Shown here: positions 29,111 through 37,441 of the stretch, one piece after another
How the letters are laid out: every line of letters begins with the position of its first letter
How positions within the stretch are numbered: position 1 is the first letter of the stretch
NCBI GenBank assembly: GCA_050246915.1
Contig: JBFWVD010000039.1
Location: 1-48,051, forward strand
Reading direction: 5' to 3'
Length of the DNA stretch: 48,051 nucleotides
Source: JBFWVD01 sp050246915
GTDB taxonomy: Bacteria > Actinomycetota > Acidimicrobiia > Acidimicrobiales > Ilumatobacteraceae
Position numbers and translations under genes: made by a program
The notes under the pieces: model-generated
Told to the model about the DNA's origin: nothing
The model's input: the letters and a program-made list of their open reading frames with translations, nothing else
The model's database searches: none

Positions 29111-30124
29111 TCAGAGGCCGAGGCGATCGAACAGCTCCGGACGACGCTGCCAATCGCTGGCAACGCGCACGAACAGTTCGATGTGCATGCCGGGAACCTG
29201 ATGACGCACAGCGGTGCCCACCTCTTTGAGCACCTGACCGCGCTTGCCGATGACCATGCCCTTTTGCGACTCGCGCTCGACAACGATCTCGCATCGCACC
29301 TTGGGCCAGTCCCATTCGGTGACGCGAGTGGCCATGGAGTGCGGCATCTCTTCGCGGAAGCGCTCCATCAGTTGCTCCCGTACCAACTCGGCCACCCACA
29401 CCGGGTCATCGAGGTCGGTGGCCATGTCGGGCGGGTAGTACTGCGGGCCTTCGGGCAGCCGGTTGACGAGATGCTCGATGAACGCATCGACGCCCTCCCC
29501 GGTGCGGGCCGACATCGGGAAGTACGCCTCTGCGCCGAACTCGCCGCCGAGATCGGACAACACCTGCAGCTGCAACGGCAGTTGCGCGTACGCCATCTTG
29601 TCGATCTTGTTGAGCACGTACACCGCGTTGCGACCCGCCCGCTCGGCCACGAACCGATCACCGCGCCCGATGGGCTTCGATCCATCGAACACCACCACGG
29701 CGATGTCCACGTCCGACAGCCCGTCGTAGGCGTTGGCGTTGAAGCGCTCCCCCGCTGCATTGCGCGGCTTGTGGATACCCGGTGTGTCGACGAAGACGAT
29801 CTGGGCGTCCGGACGGGTGAGCACACCGCGGAGCGCGAACCGCGTGGTGTGCGGCTTGTTGGTGACGATGGAGACCTTCTCCCCCACCATCGAATTGACC
29901 AACGCCGACTTGCCGACGTTGGGTCGACCGACCATGGTCACGAACCCACTGCGATGACCCGGCGGCAGCGGTCCCGATGGGTCCTTGTCGATCCCGGCCG
30001 CCGCCAACATCGCCGTGAGGCGACCGTCGGCCGCCTTCTTGGCCGCTGCCGTGTCCCCAACTGCGTCCTCACCCGCGTCGCCGCTCGTGCGCGTCGTGTC
30101 GTGGTCAGGCATCGGCGTGCTCAT
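29111..30124 (-). CDS. era: GTPase Era
   Basis: A 337-residue ribosome-assembly GTPase. G1 is GRPNVGKSAL, G3 DTPGIHKP, G4 LNKIDKMA and the SAR motif MSARTGEGVD. The C-terminal KH domain is IVVERESQKGMVIGKRGQVL. About 50 residues of low-complexity, acidic N-terminal extension precede the G domain, longer than in most homologues. ATG 30124 overlaps the end of the HlyC/CorC gene by 20 nt. An in-frame ATG at 30112 would also overlap. Confidence 0.95.
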   Translation of the reverse strand: MSTPMPDHDTTRTSGDAGEDAVGDTAAAKKAADGRLTAMLAAAGIDKDPSGPLPPGHRSGFVTMVGRPNVGKSALVNSMVGEKVSIVTNKPHTTRFALRGVLTRPDAQIVFVDTPGIHKPRNAAGERFNANAYDGLSDVDIAVVVFDGSKPIGRGDRFVAERAGRNAVYVLNKIDKMAYAQLPLQLQVLSDLGGEFGAEAYFPMSARTGEGVDAFIEHLVNRLPEGPQYYPPDMATDLDDPVWVAELVREQLMERFREEMPHSMATRVTEWDWPKVRCEIVVERESQKGMVIGKRGQVLKEVGTAVRHQVPGMHIELFVRVASDWQRRPELFDRLGL

Positions 30125-31421
30125 CGATTGATGGTTCCCATCCAGGTATGGGACTGACTCGCAGCAAAGAGATGCGCCGCCCGTCCATCTCTTCAACAGT
30201 GAGGCGGAAGCCCTCGAACTCGACGGCCTCACCTACCTCGGGCACGTGACCGAGCGAAGCGAACACGAAGCCACCGGCGGTGTCCCAGTCCTCGTCGGGG
30301 AGCTCCCGTCCGATCAGCTCCGAGAGGTCGTCAATTCCGATTGCACCATCGACGCGCCACTCACCGTCTGGGAGGGTCTCGACCTCGTCATCCTCGACGT
30401 CGTACTCGTCGACGATGTCGCCGATCAGCTCCTCGATGCAGTCCTCGAGCGTGACGATGCCGGCGATGCCCCCGTACTCGTCGACCAAGATGGCCATGTG
30501 CTGCTTGGTCGCCTGCATTTCGCGCATGAGGCGGCTCACCGGTTTCGTCTCGGGCACGAACATGACAGCACGGCCGATGGACGCCACGGCCTCGGCACCC
30601 CTGCCGGTGCGCTCGGCCCGCACGAGATCCTTGGAGTATGCGATGCCCACCACGTCATCGCGGTTCCCGCCGAACACCGGGACACGCGAGTAGCCGTGTT
30701 CGATGGCGAGATCGAGCGCTTCGGTGACAGTGGCTTGCGCCGGCACCATGATCATGTCGGGCCGAGGAACCATGATCTCGCGGGCCACGGTGTCGCCGAA
30801 CTCGATGATCGATTCGATGAGCTCGCGCTCTTCGTGCTCGATGACGTCCTCTGCTGCGGCGGCCTCGACGGTGGCCAACAGTTCCTGCTCGCTGACGAAC
30901 GGGCCCTGCTTGAGTCCCTTGCCGGGGATGATGATGTTGGTGAGCCCGATGAGCCCACGGCTGATGAGCTGCAATGGTGGGAAGGCCACCAAGGCCGAGA
31001 CCGGCCGGGCCGTCACGAGCGCGGCCTTCTCGGCGTTGAGCACCGCCCACGTCTTGGGAACCGATTCGGCTACCACGAAGAACACGATGACGTTGAGTGT
31101 GATGCCGATGACAAGACCCAGCACGCCAAAAGCGCGGTCGGCAACGATGCCTGTCAATGTTGCTTGCACCGTTTGGCAGATGTTCACCACCAACAAGATC
31201 GGATTCACGAACTTCTCCGGTGATCCCGCCAGCTTGGCCAACGCCCGACCCGAGCGAGAGCCCGACTCGGCCATGGCCTGGGCCTTGTGGCGACTCATGC
31301 GCGACAAGCCCATCTCGGCGATGGCCAGGAACACCAACACGACAAGCAACAGGCCGATGGCCAGCAGCATCCAGATGCTGGTGGCGTCCAGCGCCGCGAG
31401 GAACACCGTCGCTGCGAACAT
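30105..31421 (-). CDS. HlyC/CorC (CNNM-type) membrane transporter with CBS pair
   Basis: 438 residues. The N-terminal CNNM/DUF21 domain has about four membrane helices. Two CBS domains follow (VPRPDMIMVPAQATVTEALD; ETKPVSRLMREMQATKQHMA). The C-terminal CorC_HlyC domain ends with EFEGFRLTVEEMDGRRI. Family members are implicated in Mg2+/Co2+ homeostasis. It starts 2 nt after ybeY and overlaps era, within the conserved phoH-ybeY-hlyC-era run. Confidence 0.93.
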   Translation of the reverse strand: MFAATVFLAALDATSIWMLLAIGLLLVVLVFLAIAEMGLSRMSRHKAQAMAESGSRSGRALAKLAGSPEKFVNPILLVVNICQTVQATLTGIVADRAFGVLGLVIGITLNVIVFFVVAESVPKTWAVLNAEKAALVTARPVSALVAFPPLQLISRGLIGLTNIIIPGKGLKQGPFVSEQELLATVEAAAAEDVIEHEERELIESIIEFGDTVAREIMVPRPDMIMVPAQATVTEALDLAIEHGYSRVPVFGGNRDDVVGIAYSKDLVRAERTGRGAEAVASIGRAVMFVPETKPVSRLMREMQATKQHMAILVDEYGGIAGIVTLEDCIEELIGDIVDEYDVEDDEVETLPDGEWRVDGAIGIDDLSELIGRELPDEDWDTAGGFVFASLGHVPEVGEAVEFEGFRLTVEEMDGRRISLLRVSPIPGWEPSIDEHADA

Positions 31422-31423
31422 GG

Positions 31424-32026
31424 TCAGTTACCGACCTGATCCTGCGTGAAGCCGCCGGGCACGTCACCATGCCAATGGTGAGCGCTGAGCAACTCACGCT
31501 CGCGACTCCACATCCGTTCCCGCTCATCGGCTTCGACGTGATCGTGGCCGAGCACGTGCAAGATGCCGTGCACCACCAGAAGGGCCAATTCGTCATCGAG
31601 GTTGCCGGCGTGCGTCGGGGCCTGCCGCTGCGCGACCACCGGGCAGATGACGACGTCGCCGAGCAGCAGCGGGAGATCGTCGACGTCCACCGGGGCACGA
31701 TCGGGACCTGATCGCAACGGATCGGGCACCGGGGCCATGGCCATATCTTCGGCGTCGATGGGGAACGACAGCACGTCGGTGGTGCCGTCTTTGCCCATGT
31801 GCTCGGCGTTGAACTCGGCCATGTCCGATTCGCTCACGAAGATGATGTTCAACTCGCAGTGACCGCGCACGCCTTCTGCCAGCAGAACTTCTTCGGCCAG
31901 CTTCGTCCATCGCAGCACGTCGATATCGACGGCGTTCTGCTCATCGGCGGTGAACACCACCGGTTCGCCGGGGCCGCCGGTCGATGCGCGTGTTGTCAAT
32001 CGGGGTTTCCCATCTGGTCCGCTCAT
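31424..32026 (-). CDS. ybeY: endoribonuclease YbeY (16S rRNA maturation)
   Basis: A 200-residue metalloprotein. The zinc motif H-G-x-L-H-x-x-G-x-D-H is present as HGILHVLGHDH. Upstream is the conserved TTDVLSFPID segment and GDVVICPVVA. The open frame begins at 32122, but ATG 32026 overlaps the phoH stop (ATGA). About 35 residues of linker then precede the conserved domain. Confidence 0.94.
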   Translation of the reverse strand: MSGPDGKPRLTTRASTGGPGEPVVFTADEQNAVDIDVLRWTKLAEEVLLAEGVRGHCELNIIFVSESDMAEFNAEHMGKDGTTDVLSFPIDAEDMAMAPVPDPLRSGPDRAPVDVDDLPLLLGDVVICPVVAQRQAPTHAGNLDDELALLVVHGILHVLGHDHVEADERERMWSRERELLSAHHWHGDVPGGFTQDQVGN

Positions 32027-32979
32027 CGGTCGTTCCCTGTCGGGCTCTGCCGTTCGTAGGCGGCGACGATGTCGGCCACGATCTGATGGCGAACCACATC
32101 GGACCGATCGAGGTACACCCACGCAAGCCCGGTGATGTCGGTGAGCACGTGATCGAGGCCCACGAGGCCGCTGCGTCCACCGGGCACATCGATCTGCGTC
32201 ATGTCACCGGTGATGACGGCCTTCGACCCGAACCCGATACGGGTGAGGAACATCTTCATCTGCTCAGGCGTGGTGTTCTGCGACTCGTCCAAGATGATGA
32301 ATGAGTTGTTGAGCGTGCGTCCGCGCATGAACGCGAGCGGAGCGACCTCCAGCTGCCCCCGTTCGTGCAGACGGGCGACCCCTTCGGGTTCGAGCATGTC
32401 GTTGAGTGCGTCGTAGAGCGGCCGCAGATACGGATCGATCTTGGCCATGAGATCGCCGGGGAGGAACCCGAGTCGCTCCCCGGCCTCGACCGCGGGCCTG
32501 GTCATGATGATGCGTTGGACTTGCTTGGCCTGCAGCGCTTGCACAGCCATGGCGACAGCCAGCCAACTCTTACCCGTACCGGCCGGGCCGACACCGAAGG
32601 TGATGACGTTGGAACGGATGGCATCGACGTATCGGCGCTGACCGCTGGTCTTGGGACGCACGAGGCGACCCTTCGCGGCGCGCAACACCTCGTGGGTCAA
32701 CACCGCGCTGGGGGATTCGTCGGCCCGGACCATGCCGATGGTGCGCTTCAAGGTGGGCGCATCGATGCGCTGACCGCTCTGGAGGAGCGTGACCATCTCT
32801 TCCAGCACCTTGCCCACCTCGGCGGCGCCGGGGCCGTCCATGGCGATCTCGTTGCCGCGCACGACGATGGAGACGTCGGGGTACGCGGCCTCGATCTCCC
32901 GCAGGAGCTCGTCGCGCTGGCCCAGCAGGCCGACCATGAGGTGGTTCCCGGGAACGGTGAACAGGACGGCGTCAGCCAC
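32023..32979 (-). CDS. phoH: PhoH-family ATPase
   Basis: 318 residues. Walker A is GPAGTGKSWLAVAMA. The conserved TRPAVEAGERLGFLPGDL segment follows, then Walker B FIILDESQNTT and a sensor TGDMTQIDVPGG. The N-terminal ~100 residues form a KH/NYN-like region (VSIVVRGNEIAMDGPG). It is probably an RNA helicase/nuclease partner of YbeY, with which it is coupled. The start faces a divergent gene 92 bp away. Confidence 0.93.
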   Translation of the reverse strand: MADAVLFTVPGNHLMVGLLGQRDELLREIEAAYPDVSIVVRGNEIAMDGPGAAEVGKVLEEMVTLLQSGQRIDAPTLKRTIGMVRADESPSAVLTHEVLRAAKGRLVRPKTSGQRRYVDAIRSNVITFGVGPAGTGKSWLAVAMAVQALQAKQVQRIIMTRPAVEAGERLGFLPGDLMAKIDPYLRPLYDALNDMLEPEGVARLHERGQLEVAPLAFMRGRTLNNSFIILDESQNTTPEQMKMFLTRIGFGSKAVITGDMTQIDVPGGRSGLVGLDHVLTDITGLAWVYLDRSDVVRHQIVADIVAAYERQSPTGNDR

Positions 32980-33071
32980 GAGGCGATGCGGAGGAACGGT
33001 CGAGGCAGTCGGAGACGATCTCCGCAGCAGGGGCTTTCACGTCGGGAACGCTAGCCGTACCTTGCCCCGAG

Positions 33072-33659
33072 ATGGACGCTGAATCCGATCCCGGGCCCGA
33101 CGGGGCATCTGCGCCGTGGGCCGACCGGGCATCCGCGCCACCGCACGACAGCGGGACCTCACCGGAACGCTGGTTGGCCGGGGCCCGAGCCGACGAGCTC
33201 ATCGCGGAGCGACGGGCCCGGTCGGTGCAGACGTTCCTAGCGGTCCGGGAGACGACGTTGGCCGGGGCGTTGGCGATGGCTGCGGAACACGGGGACACCG
33301 TCACGGTGTGGACACGATCGCAGCGCCAGGTGAGCGGCCCGGTGGTCGACATCGGAGCCGACTGGTTGGCCATCGCGGCGCCGCAGGGACGGACGTGGGT
33401 GACGATGGCCTCGGTCGACCGGGTGAGCAGTACGCATCGCCGGGTGGGTAGCCGGGCGGTGACGGGTCCGAAGGTGCTCGATGCGCTCGCCGACCAGATA
33501 AGCCCTGGTGACGAGGTGGTCGTGTGGACCGGCGGCCAGGCCCAGGTGACCGGCCGATTCGCCGGGTGTGGAACCGATGTGTTGCTCGTCGACGGGCCGA
33601 GAGGGCGGACCTTGGTGGGCGCTCAGTCGGTGGAGGTGGTGCTCGTCGGCTCGGGATAG
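33072..33659 (+). CDS. hypothetical protein with internally duplicated small beta domain
   Basis: A 195-residue soluble protein I do not recognise. Residues 1-30 are acidic and Pro/Ala/Ser-rich, and 31-70 are helical. Two homologous units follow: residues 73-118 (GDTVTVWTRSQRQVSGPVVD, ending GRTWVTMASVDRV) and 145-191 (GDEVVVWTGGQAQVTGRFAG, ending GRTLVGAQSVEVV). Each unit reads as five short beta strands with a 'P-x-GRT' turn, like an Sm-type or SH3-type small barrel. The last 37 bp overlap, tail to tail, the BldC-like gene. Function is unknown; nucleic-acid or peptide binding would fit such a fold. Confidence 0.7.
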   Translation: MDAESDPGPDGASAPWADRASAPPHDSGTSPERWLAGARADELIAERRARSVQTFLAVRETTLAGALAMAAEHGDTVTVWTRSQRQVSGPVVDIGADWLAIAAPQGRTWVTMASVDRVSSTHRRVGSRAVTGPKVLDALADQISPGDEVVVWTGGQAQVTGRFAGCGTDVLLVDGPRGRTLVGAQSVEVVLVGSG

Positions 33660-33859
33660 AGGTGTCCGAGCGACCCGGGCTGCACCCGATTGCGATCCAC
33701 GAACGCATAGACGTCGGCCCGCTTCACCCGGATGACCCTGCCGAATTTGTACGCCGGCAACTGGCCTTCGTCGATGAAGCGGTACAGCGTCCTCAGGGTC
33801 ACCCCGAGGTACTCCGCGGCATCTGGGGTTCCCATCCAGTCGGGTTGCTCGTCTGCCAT
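33623..33859 (-). CDS. BldC-like / excisionase-type helix-turn-helix protein
   Basis: A 78-residue DNA-binding protein. The winged-helix core MGTPDAAEYLGVTLRTLYRF with LPAYKFGRVIRVKRADVYAF is the MerR/BldC small-HTH pattern, including the K-x-G-R-x-I-R wing. BldC of streptomycetes is a developmental regulator of about the same length. It lies divergently, 289 bp upstream of the Tad pilus operon, and is a candidate regulator of it. Confidence 0.85.
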   Translation of the reverse strand: MADEQPDWMGTPDAAEYLGVTLRTLYRFIDEGQLPAYKFGRVIRVKRADVYAFVDRNRVQPGSLGHLYPEPTSTTSTD

Positions 33860-33996
33860 GACATGAGTTTACGCGCCGTGGGCGATCGTCAACCGCGGCC
33901 GGTGAGCATTTTTCAAGTTCTCTTATGCTTTTCCTTGATTTTACGGTGGGTTTCTTGCCAAGGCGCATGTCGTTGTTTACGTTCGGCGGCCATGTC

Positions 33997-34041
33997 CCGT
34001 GTCACCCACAGTGGTGACACGGATCGGCACCTGAGGGTGCC
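33997..34041 (+). promoter_or_regulatory. two hairpins in the leader region of the Tad operon
   Basis: CCGTGTCACC (33997-34006) pairs perfectly with GGTGACACGG (34013-34022) around a 6-nt loop. GGCACC (34026-34031) pairs with GGTGCC (34036-34041) around a 4-nt loop. They lie 107-151 bp before the first Tad gene, downstream of an unusually AT-rich stretch (33905-33955) that may hold promoters. The first could be a dimeric-regulator operator or an RNA stem. I see no gene in 33860-34147. Confidence 0.4.
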
Positions 34042-34147
34042 CAGCCCACGGACGGGCCATCGATCACGGGCCGGCGTACGAGCCAGGACCGGGCGGAAGT
34101 AGCAGGGCGAGTGACGACGGTGGGCCTGTCGTCGGGCGAAGGAGGAC

Positions 34148-34858
34148 ATGGTGGCGACCCAGATGCCTGCCATCGGCGGACGCCGATGGCGCGGGGGCCA
34201 GCGCGCAATGGGCGGGTGGAGCGCTCGACTGTGGGGCAAGGGCCTGCCCAGCGGCCGCGCCGTCATCGGCGGGCTGCTCGTGGCAGTGGCGATGCTGACC
34301 GTCACCGTGGCGTCGAGGCGCGACTCGTCCCCGACCCATCGGGTCCTGGTGGCCGCTCGTGATGTCCCAGCCGGAACGGTGCTCACCGTCGACGATCTGG
34401 CAGCCACCGAGATCGACGTACCCGACGCGCAATTGGACTTGCTCGTCACCGATCCCGCGCAACTCACCGGTCGTCCGCTGGTGCGAGCGCTGCACAGCGG
34501 GGAGCTCATCGCGGCGTCGGACCCACTCGATCCCGCATCCGCCCCCCAACGTTCGGCGGTGACCGTTCGGCTCGAACCGGAGCGTGCGCTGGCCGGATCG
34601 GTGCGAACCGGAGAACACATCGCCGTGGTGGCTACCTTCGACGGCTGCTCCGAGGTCATCGCGCCATTGGCAACTGTGGTTGACGTCATCGGGCCGAGCT
34701 CGGAGCTGGGTGGCCAAGGCGTCATGGTCACACTCGAGTTGGCATCCGATGCCGAGACGGTGGCGATCGTGAACGCCAGCGACGCGGGCCATCTCACGCT
34801 CATCCGCTCGACCGGAACCTCACCGTCGCGCTGTGCCCCAGGAGCCAACGGTGGCTGA
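34148..34858 (+). CDS. cpaB: CpaB/RcpC-type SAF-domain protein, Tad pilus
   Basis: 236 residues. A basic N-terminus is followed by one membrane helix (AVIGGLLVAVAMLTVTVAS) and then a SAF domain (RVLVAARDVPAGTVLTVDDL with LTGRPLVRALHSGELI), the hallmark of CpaB/RcpC/FlgA-like pilus proteins. GAAGGAGG lies just before the ATG; the GTG at 34151 has better spacing and is an alternative start. It opens the Tad operon and overlaps the next gene by 8 nt. Confidence 0.85.
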   Translation: MVATQMPAIGGRRWRGGQRAMGGWSARLWGKGLPSGRAVIGGLLVAVAMLTVTVASRRDSSPTHRVLVAARDVPAGTVLTVDDLAATEIDVPDAQLDLLVTDPAQLTGRPLVRALHSGELIAASDPLDPASAPQRSAVTVRLEPERALAGSVRTGEHIAVVATFDGCSEVIAPLATVVDVIGPSSELGGQGVMVTLELASDAETVAIVNASDAGHLTLIRSTGTSPSRCAPGANGG

Positions 34859-36146
34859 GCGCTTCGTCATCGCGACCATCGGCGGCCACCGAGCACCATG
34901 GTTCCGCGAGCTCCCGCGCCTTGCCACCGCAGGAGCGCTGCCCATCGATGTACTCCCCTGCGTGTCGCGGGCCGAACTCGAGAGCCATATCGCATCGGGC
35001 CGCAAACTGTCGGCCGTGATGATCAGCGCGTCCAGCTCGGTGCTCGACCGTGATCTTCTCGACAACACGGCACGACGAGGTACCGCCGTGTTCGTCGTGG
35101 ATGATCTCGATGCGGCTCGATCACTGGCCGGGCTGGATGTGGCACGAGTGCTGCCGGTCGCGTTCGGTCGGGAGGAGCTGCTCGATGCGCTCGAGACGTT
35201 CTGCGCCGCACCGACCAGCGAGGCCGCACGCGCGGGCGCCGAGCCCATCGCGTTGCACCCCTCTCCGATCATCGCTGTCACCGGAACCGGTGGCGCCGGC
35301 GCTTCGACCATCGCGTGCGCGCTCAGCCAAGGTCTCGCAGCGAGGGCCACTGACATCAGAGCAAATGCGCCCACCGGTCGTGCCGGGGTGTTGCTGCTCG
35401 ACGCCGCGTTGCATGCCGAGCAAGCGATGTTGCACGGGACACCAGACGTGGTGCCCGGACTGCCGGAGCTGATCGATGCTCATCGCGTCGGCCAACCCGG
35501 TGCGGCAGAGACCACCTCACTCACCTACTGCATCGACGGACGCGGCTATCAGCTCATGCTCGGCCTGCGCCGCCATCGCGACTGGGCGACCCTTCGCCCT
35601 CGGTCGACACAGAGCGCCATCACCGGCCTCCGGAACACCTACGACTGGATCGTCGCCGACGTCGACCCCGATGTGGAGTCCGAGGCAGTCACCGGATCTG
35701 CCGATGTCGAGGACCGCAACCTGTTGTCGCGCTCGATCCTCGGCGAGGCCGACGTCGTCGTGGTCTGCGCCGTCGCCTCGATGAAAGGTGTGCACGCTCT
35801 GTGTCGCACCGTCGACGATCTGATCGCGTTCGGGGTCCCGGTTCGGTCGATCCAGCCGATCGTCAACCACAGCCCACGCCATCCACGCGCTCGGGCCGAG
35901 CTGGCTGCGGCGGTCACTCGCCTCGCAGCCCAGTCGGTCGGTCGCAGCAGCGATCTCCGCATGCCGGTGTTCGTCCCCACCCGACGTGGCATCGAGACGG
36001 CCCATCGCGATGCCACTCGCCTTCCCGTCTCGCTCGCGTCCACCGTCGTCGAGGCTGTCGTCGGCGTCCTCGCCGAGGACATCACTCGTCACGACGAGCC
36101 GATGATGATCGTGCCGGGCACACTCGGTCTGGCGGACTCCGCATGA
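34851..36146 (+). CDS. tadZ: TadZ/CpaE-like MinD-family localization ATPase
   Basis: 431 residues. The N-terminal receiver-like domain runs to about residue 125. A MinD/ParA-fold domain follows, starting at IIAVTGTGGAGASTIACAL. Its Walker A lacks both lysines of the deviant P-loop (GGAGAST against KGGxGKS/T), as in other TadZ/Ssd proteins. DWIVADVDPD is the Walker B-like strand. The GTG at 34851 has AGGAG seven bases upstream and is preferred over GTG 34833. The stop overlaps tadA (ATGA). It probably positions the pilus machine at the cell pole or membrane. Confidence 0.85.
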   Translation: MAERFVIATIGGHRAPWFRELPRLATAGALPIDVLPCVSRAELESHIASGRKLSAVMISASSSVLDRDLLDNTARRGTAVFVVDDLDAARSLAGLDVARVLPVAFGREELLDALETFCAAPTSEAARAGAEPIALHPSPIIAVTGTGGAGASTIACALSQGLAARATDIRANAPTGRAGVLLLDAALHAEQAMLHGTPDVVPGLPELIDAHRVGQPGAAETTSLTYCIDGRGYQLMLGLRRHRDWATLRPRSTQSAITGLRNTYDWIVADVDPDVESEAVTGSADVEDRNLLSRSILGEADVVVVCAVASMKGVHALCRTVDDLIAFGVPVRSIQPIVNHSPRHPRARAELAAAVTRLAAQSVGRSSDLRMPVFVPTRRGIETAHRDATRLPVSLASTVVEAVVGVLAEDITRHDEPMMIVPGTLGLADSA

Positions 36147-37441
36147 GCATGATCGCCGAGGAGGTCAACCCACTCGCCGCCATCGAGACGGCGGTCCAGG
36201 AACGGGCCAAGGCCGAACGACTCGACCTCGGCCATGGCGACGGGCGGCGACGCCTCGAGACCTTGGTGACCGACGAGATCGCCCAGTGGAACCTCGATCA
36301 TCGGCGGGGACTGCGTTCGTTCCCGTTGAGCGACACCGAGACCGTGACGCAGCGCGCCCTACGCAACCTCGTCGGCTACGGACCCCTGGATCCGCTGTTG
36401 GCCGACGATGACGTGTGGGAGATCATGATCAACGCGCCCGACGCGATCTTCGTGAAGCGCCATCGTGGTCCGAGTGGCCTGCACGGCGAGATCTTCCACG
36501 ATGACGAGCACGTCCTTCGCACAGTCACGAAGATCCTCGACGACGCATCGGTGTCGCACCGCAAGCTCGACCCGGCCGAAGGTCTGCAAGACGCACAGCT
36601 CGAAGACGGATCCCGAGTGCACATCGTGCACGGGGACTTGTCCCGCGGCGGACACCTCATGGTGAACATCCGCAAGTTCACCGGTGTGCCCATCCGTAGC
36701 CTCGGCGAGTTGTGCGAGCGCGGCACGATCGACACCGTCCCGGCAGACTTCCTTGCCGCTTGCGTGCGAGCGCGGGCCTCGATGGTGTTCGCCGGTGCGC
36801 CTGGATCAGGCAAGACCACCCTCATGGCCTGTTGCACTGCCGAGTTGGACCCGTCGTTGCGCATCGTCGTGGCTGAAGAGGTGTTCGAAGCGGATCTGCC
36901 GCTTCCGAACGTCGCCCAGATGCAGACGCGCTCGGCGCGTAGCGACCGACCTGAGGTCGACCTCCGCCGCTTGGTCGCTGGATTCCTGCGCATGGCCCCC
37001 GACGTCGCCATCGTCGGTGAGGTGCGCGACCGCGAAGCGCTGCCGTTGTTGCTGACGCTGTCGTCTGGGGTGAAGGGCTTCACGACGATCCACGCAGGCT
37101 CTGCGCGCCAGGCACTCACCCGACTCCGATTCGTCTGCCAACTGGCCGACACCCGATCGGAGCTTCCCGTCAGCGCCCTCAATCAGTTGGTGAGCGAAGC
37201 GATCGACCTGGTGATCCACTCACGCCGCACCGCTCGTGCGGTCGAGGTCGACTCGATCCTCGCCATCGAGGATCTGGCGTCGGGACCTGATTCCAACCAG
37301 TTCACCTGCACGGAGTTGTTCACGCGCCAGCGACCTGGTGCCCCGCTGCGATGGACCGGCCAGGTTCCCGTTCGACTCGGCGCTCTCCTGGCCGATCATG
37401 GCATCGATGTGCGTTCCCTCCTCGGTGGAGGTCGAACATGA
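36143..37441 (+). CDS. tadA: TadA/CpaF secretion ATPase
   Basis: A 432-residue hexameric motor for Flp pilus assembly. An N-terminal helical domain is followed by the CpaF signature (YGPLDPLLADDDVWEIMINA). Walker A is GAPGSGKTTLMACC. The Asp box includes VVAEEVFEADLP, Walker B is DVAIVGEVRDREALPLL and the His box GFTTIHAGSARQAL. The open frame begins earlier (35801), but ATG 36143 overlaps the tadZ stop and starts MSMIAEEVNPL. The stop overlaps tadB. Confidence 0.94.
   Translation: MSMIAEEVNPLAAIETAVQERAKAERLDLGHGDGRRRLETLVTDEIAQWNLDHRRGLRSFPLSDTETVTQRALRNLVGYGPLDPLLADDDVWEIMINAPDAIFVKRHRGPSGLHGEIFHDDEHVLRTVTKILDDASVSHRKLDPAEGLQDAQLEDGSRVHIVHGDLSRGGHLMVNIRKFTGVPIRSLGELCERGTIDTVPADFLAACVRARASMVFAGAPGSGKTTLMACCTAELDPSLRIVVAEEVFEADLPLPNVAQMQTRSARSDRPEVDLRRLVAGFLRMAPDVAIVGEVRDREALPLLLTLSSGVKGFTTIHAGSARQALTRLRFVCQLADTRSELPVSALNQLVSEAIDLVIHSRRTARAVEVDSILAIEDLASGPDSNQFTCTELFTRQRPGAPLRWTGQVPVRLGALLADHGIDVRSLLGGGRT

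Noticed and set aside
33866..33892. TTGACG and TAAACT upstream of the BldC-like gene on the minus strand as a promoter
   Set aside because: The spacing is only 15 bp, and shifting the frame gives no better -10 hexamer, so I do not claim a promoter.
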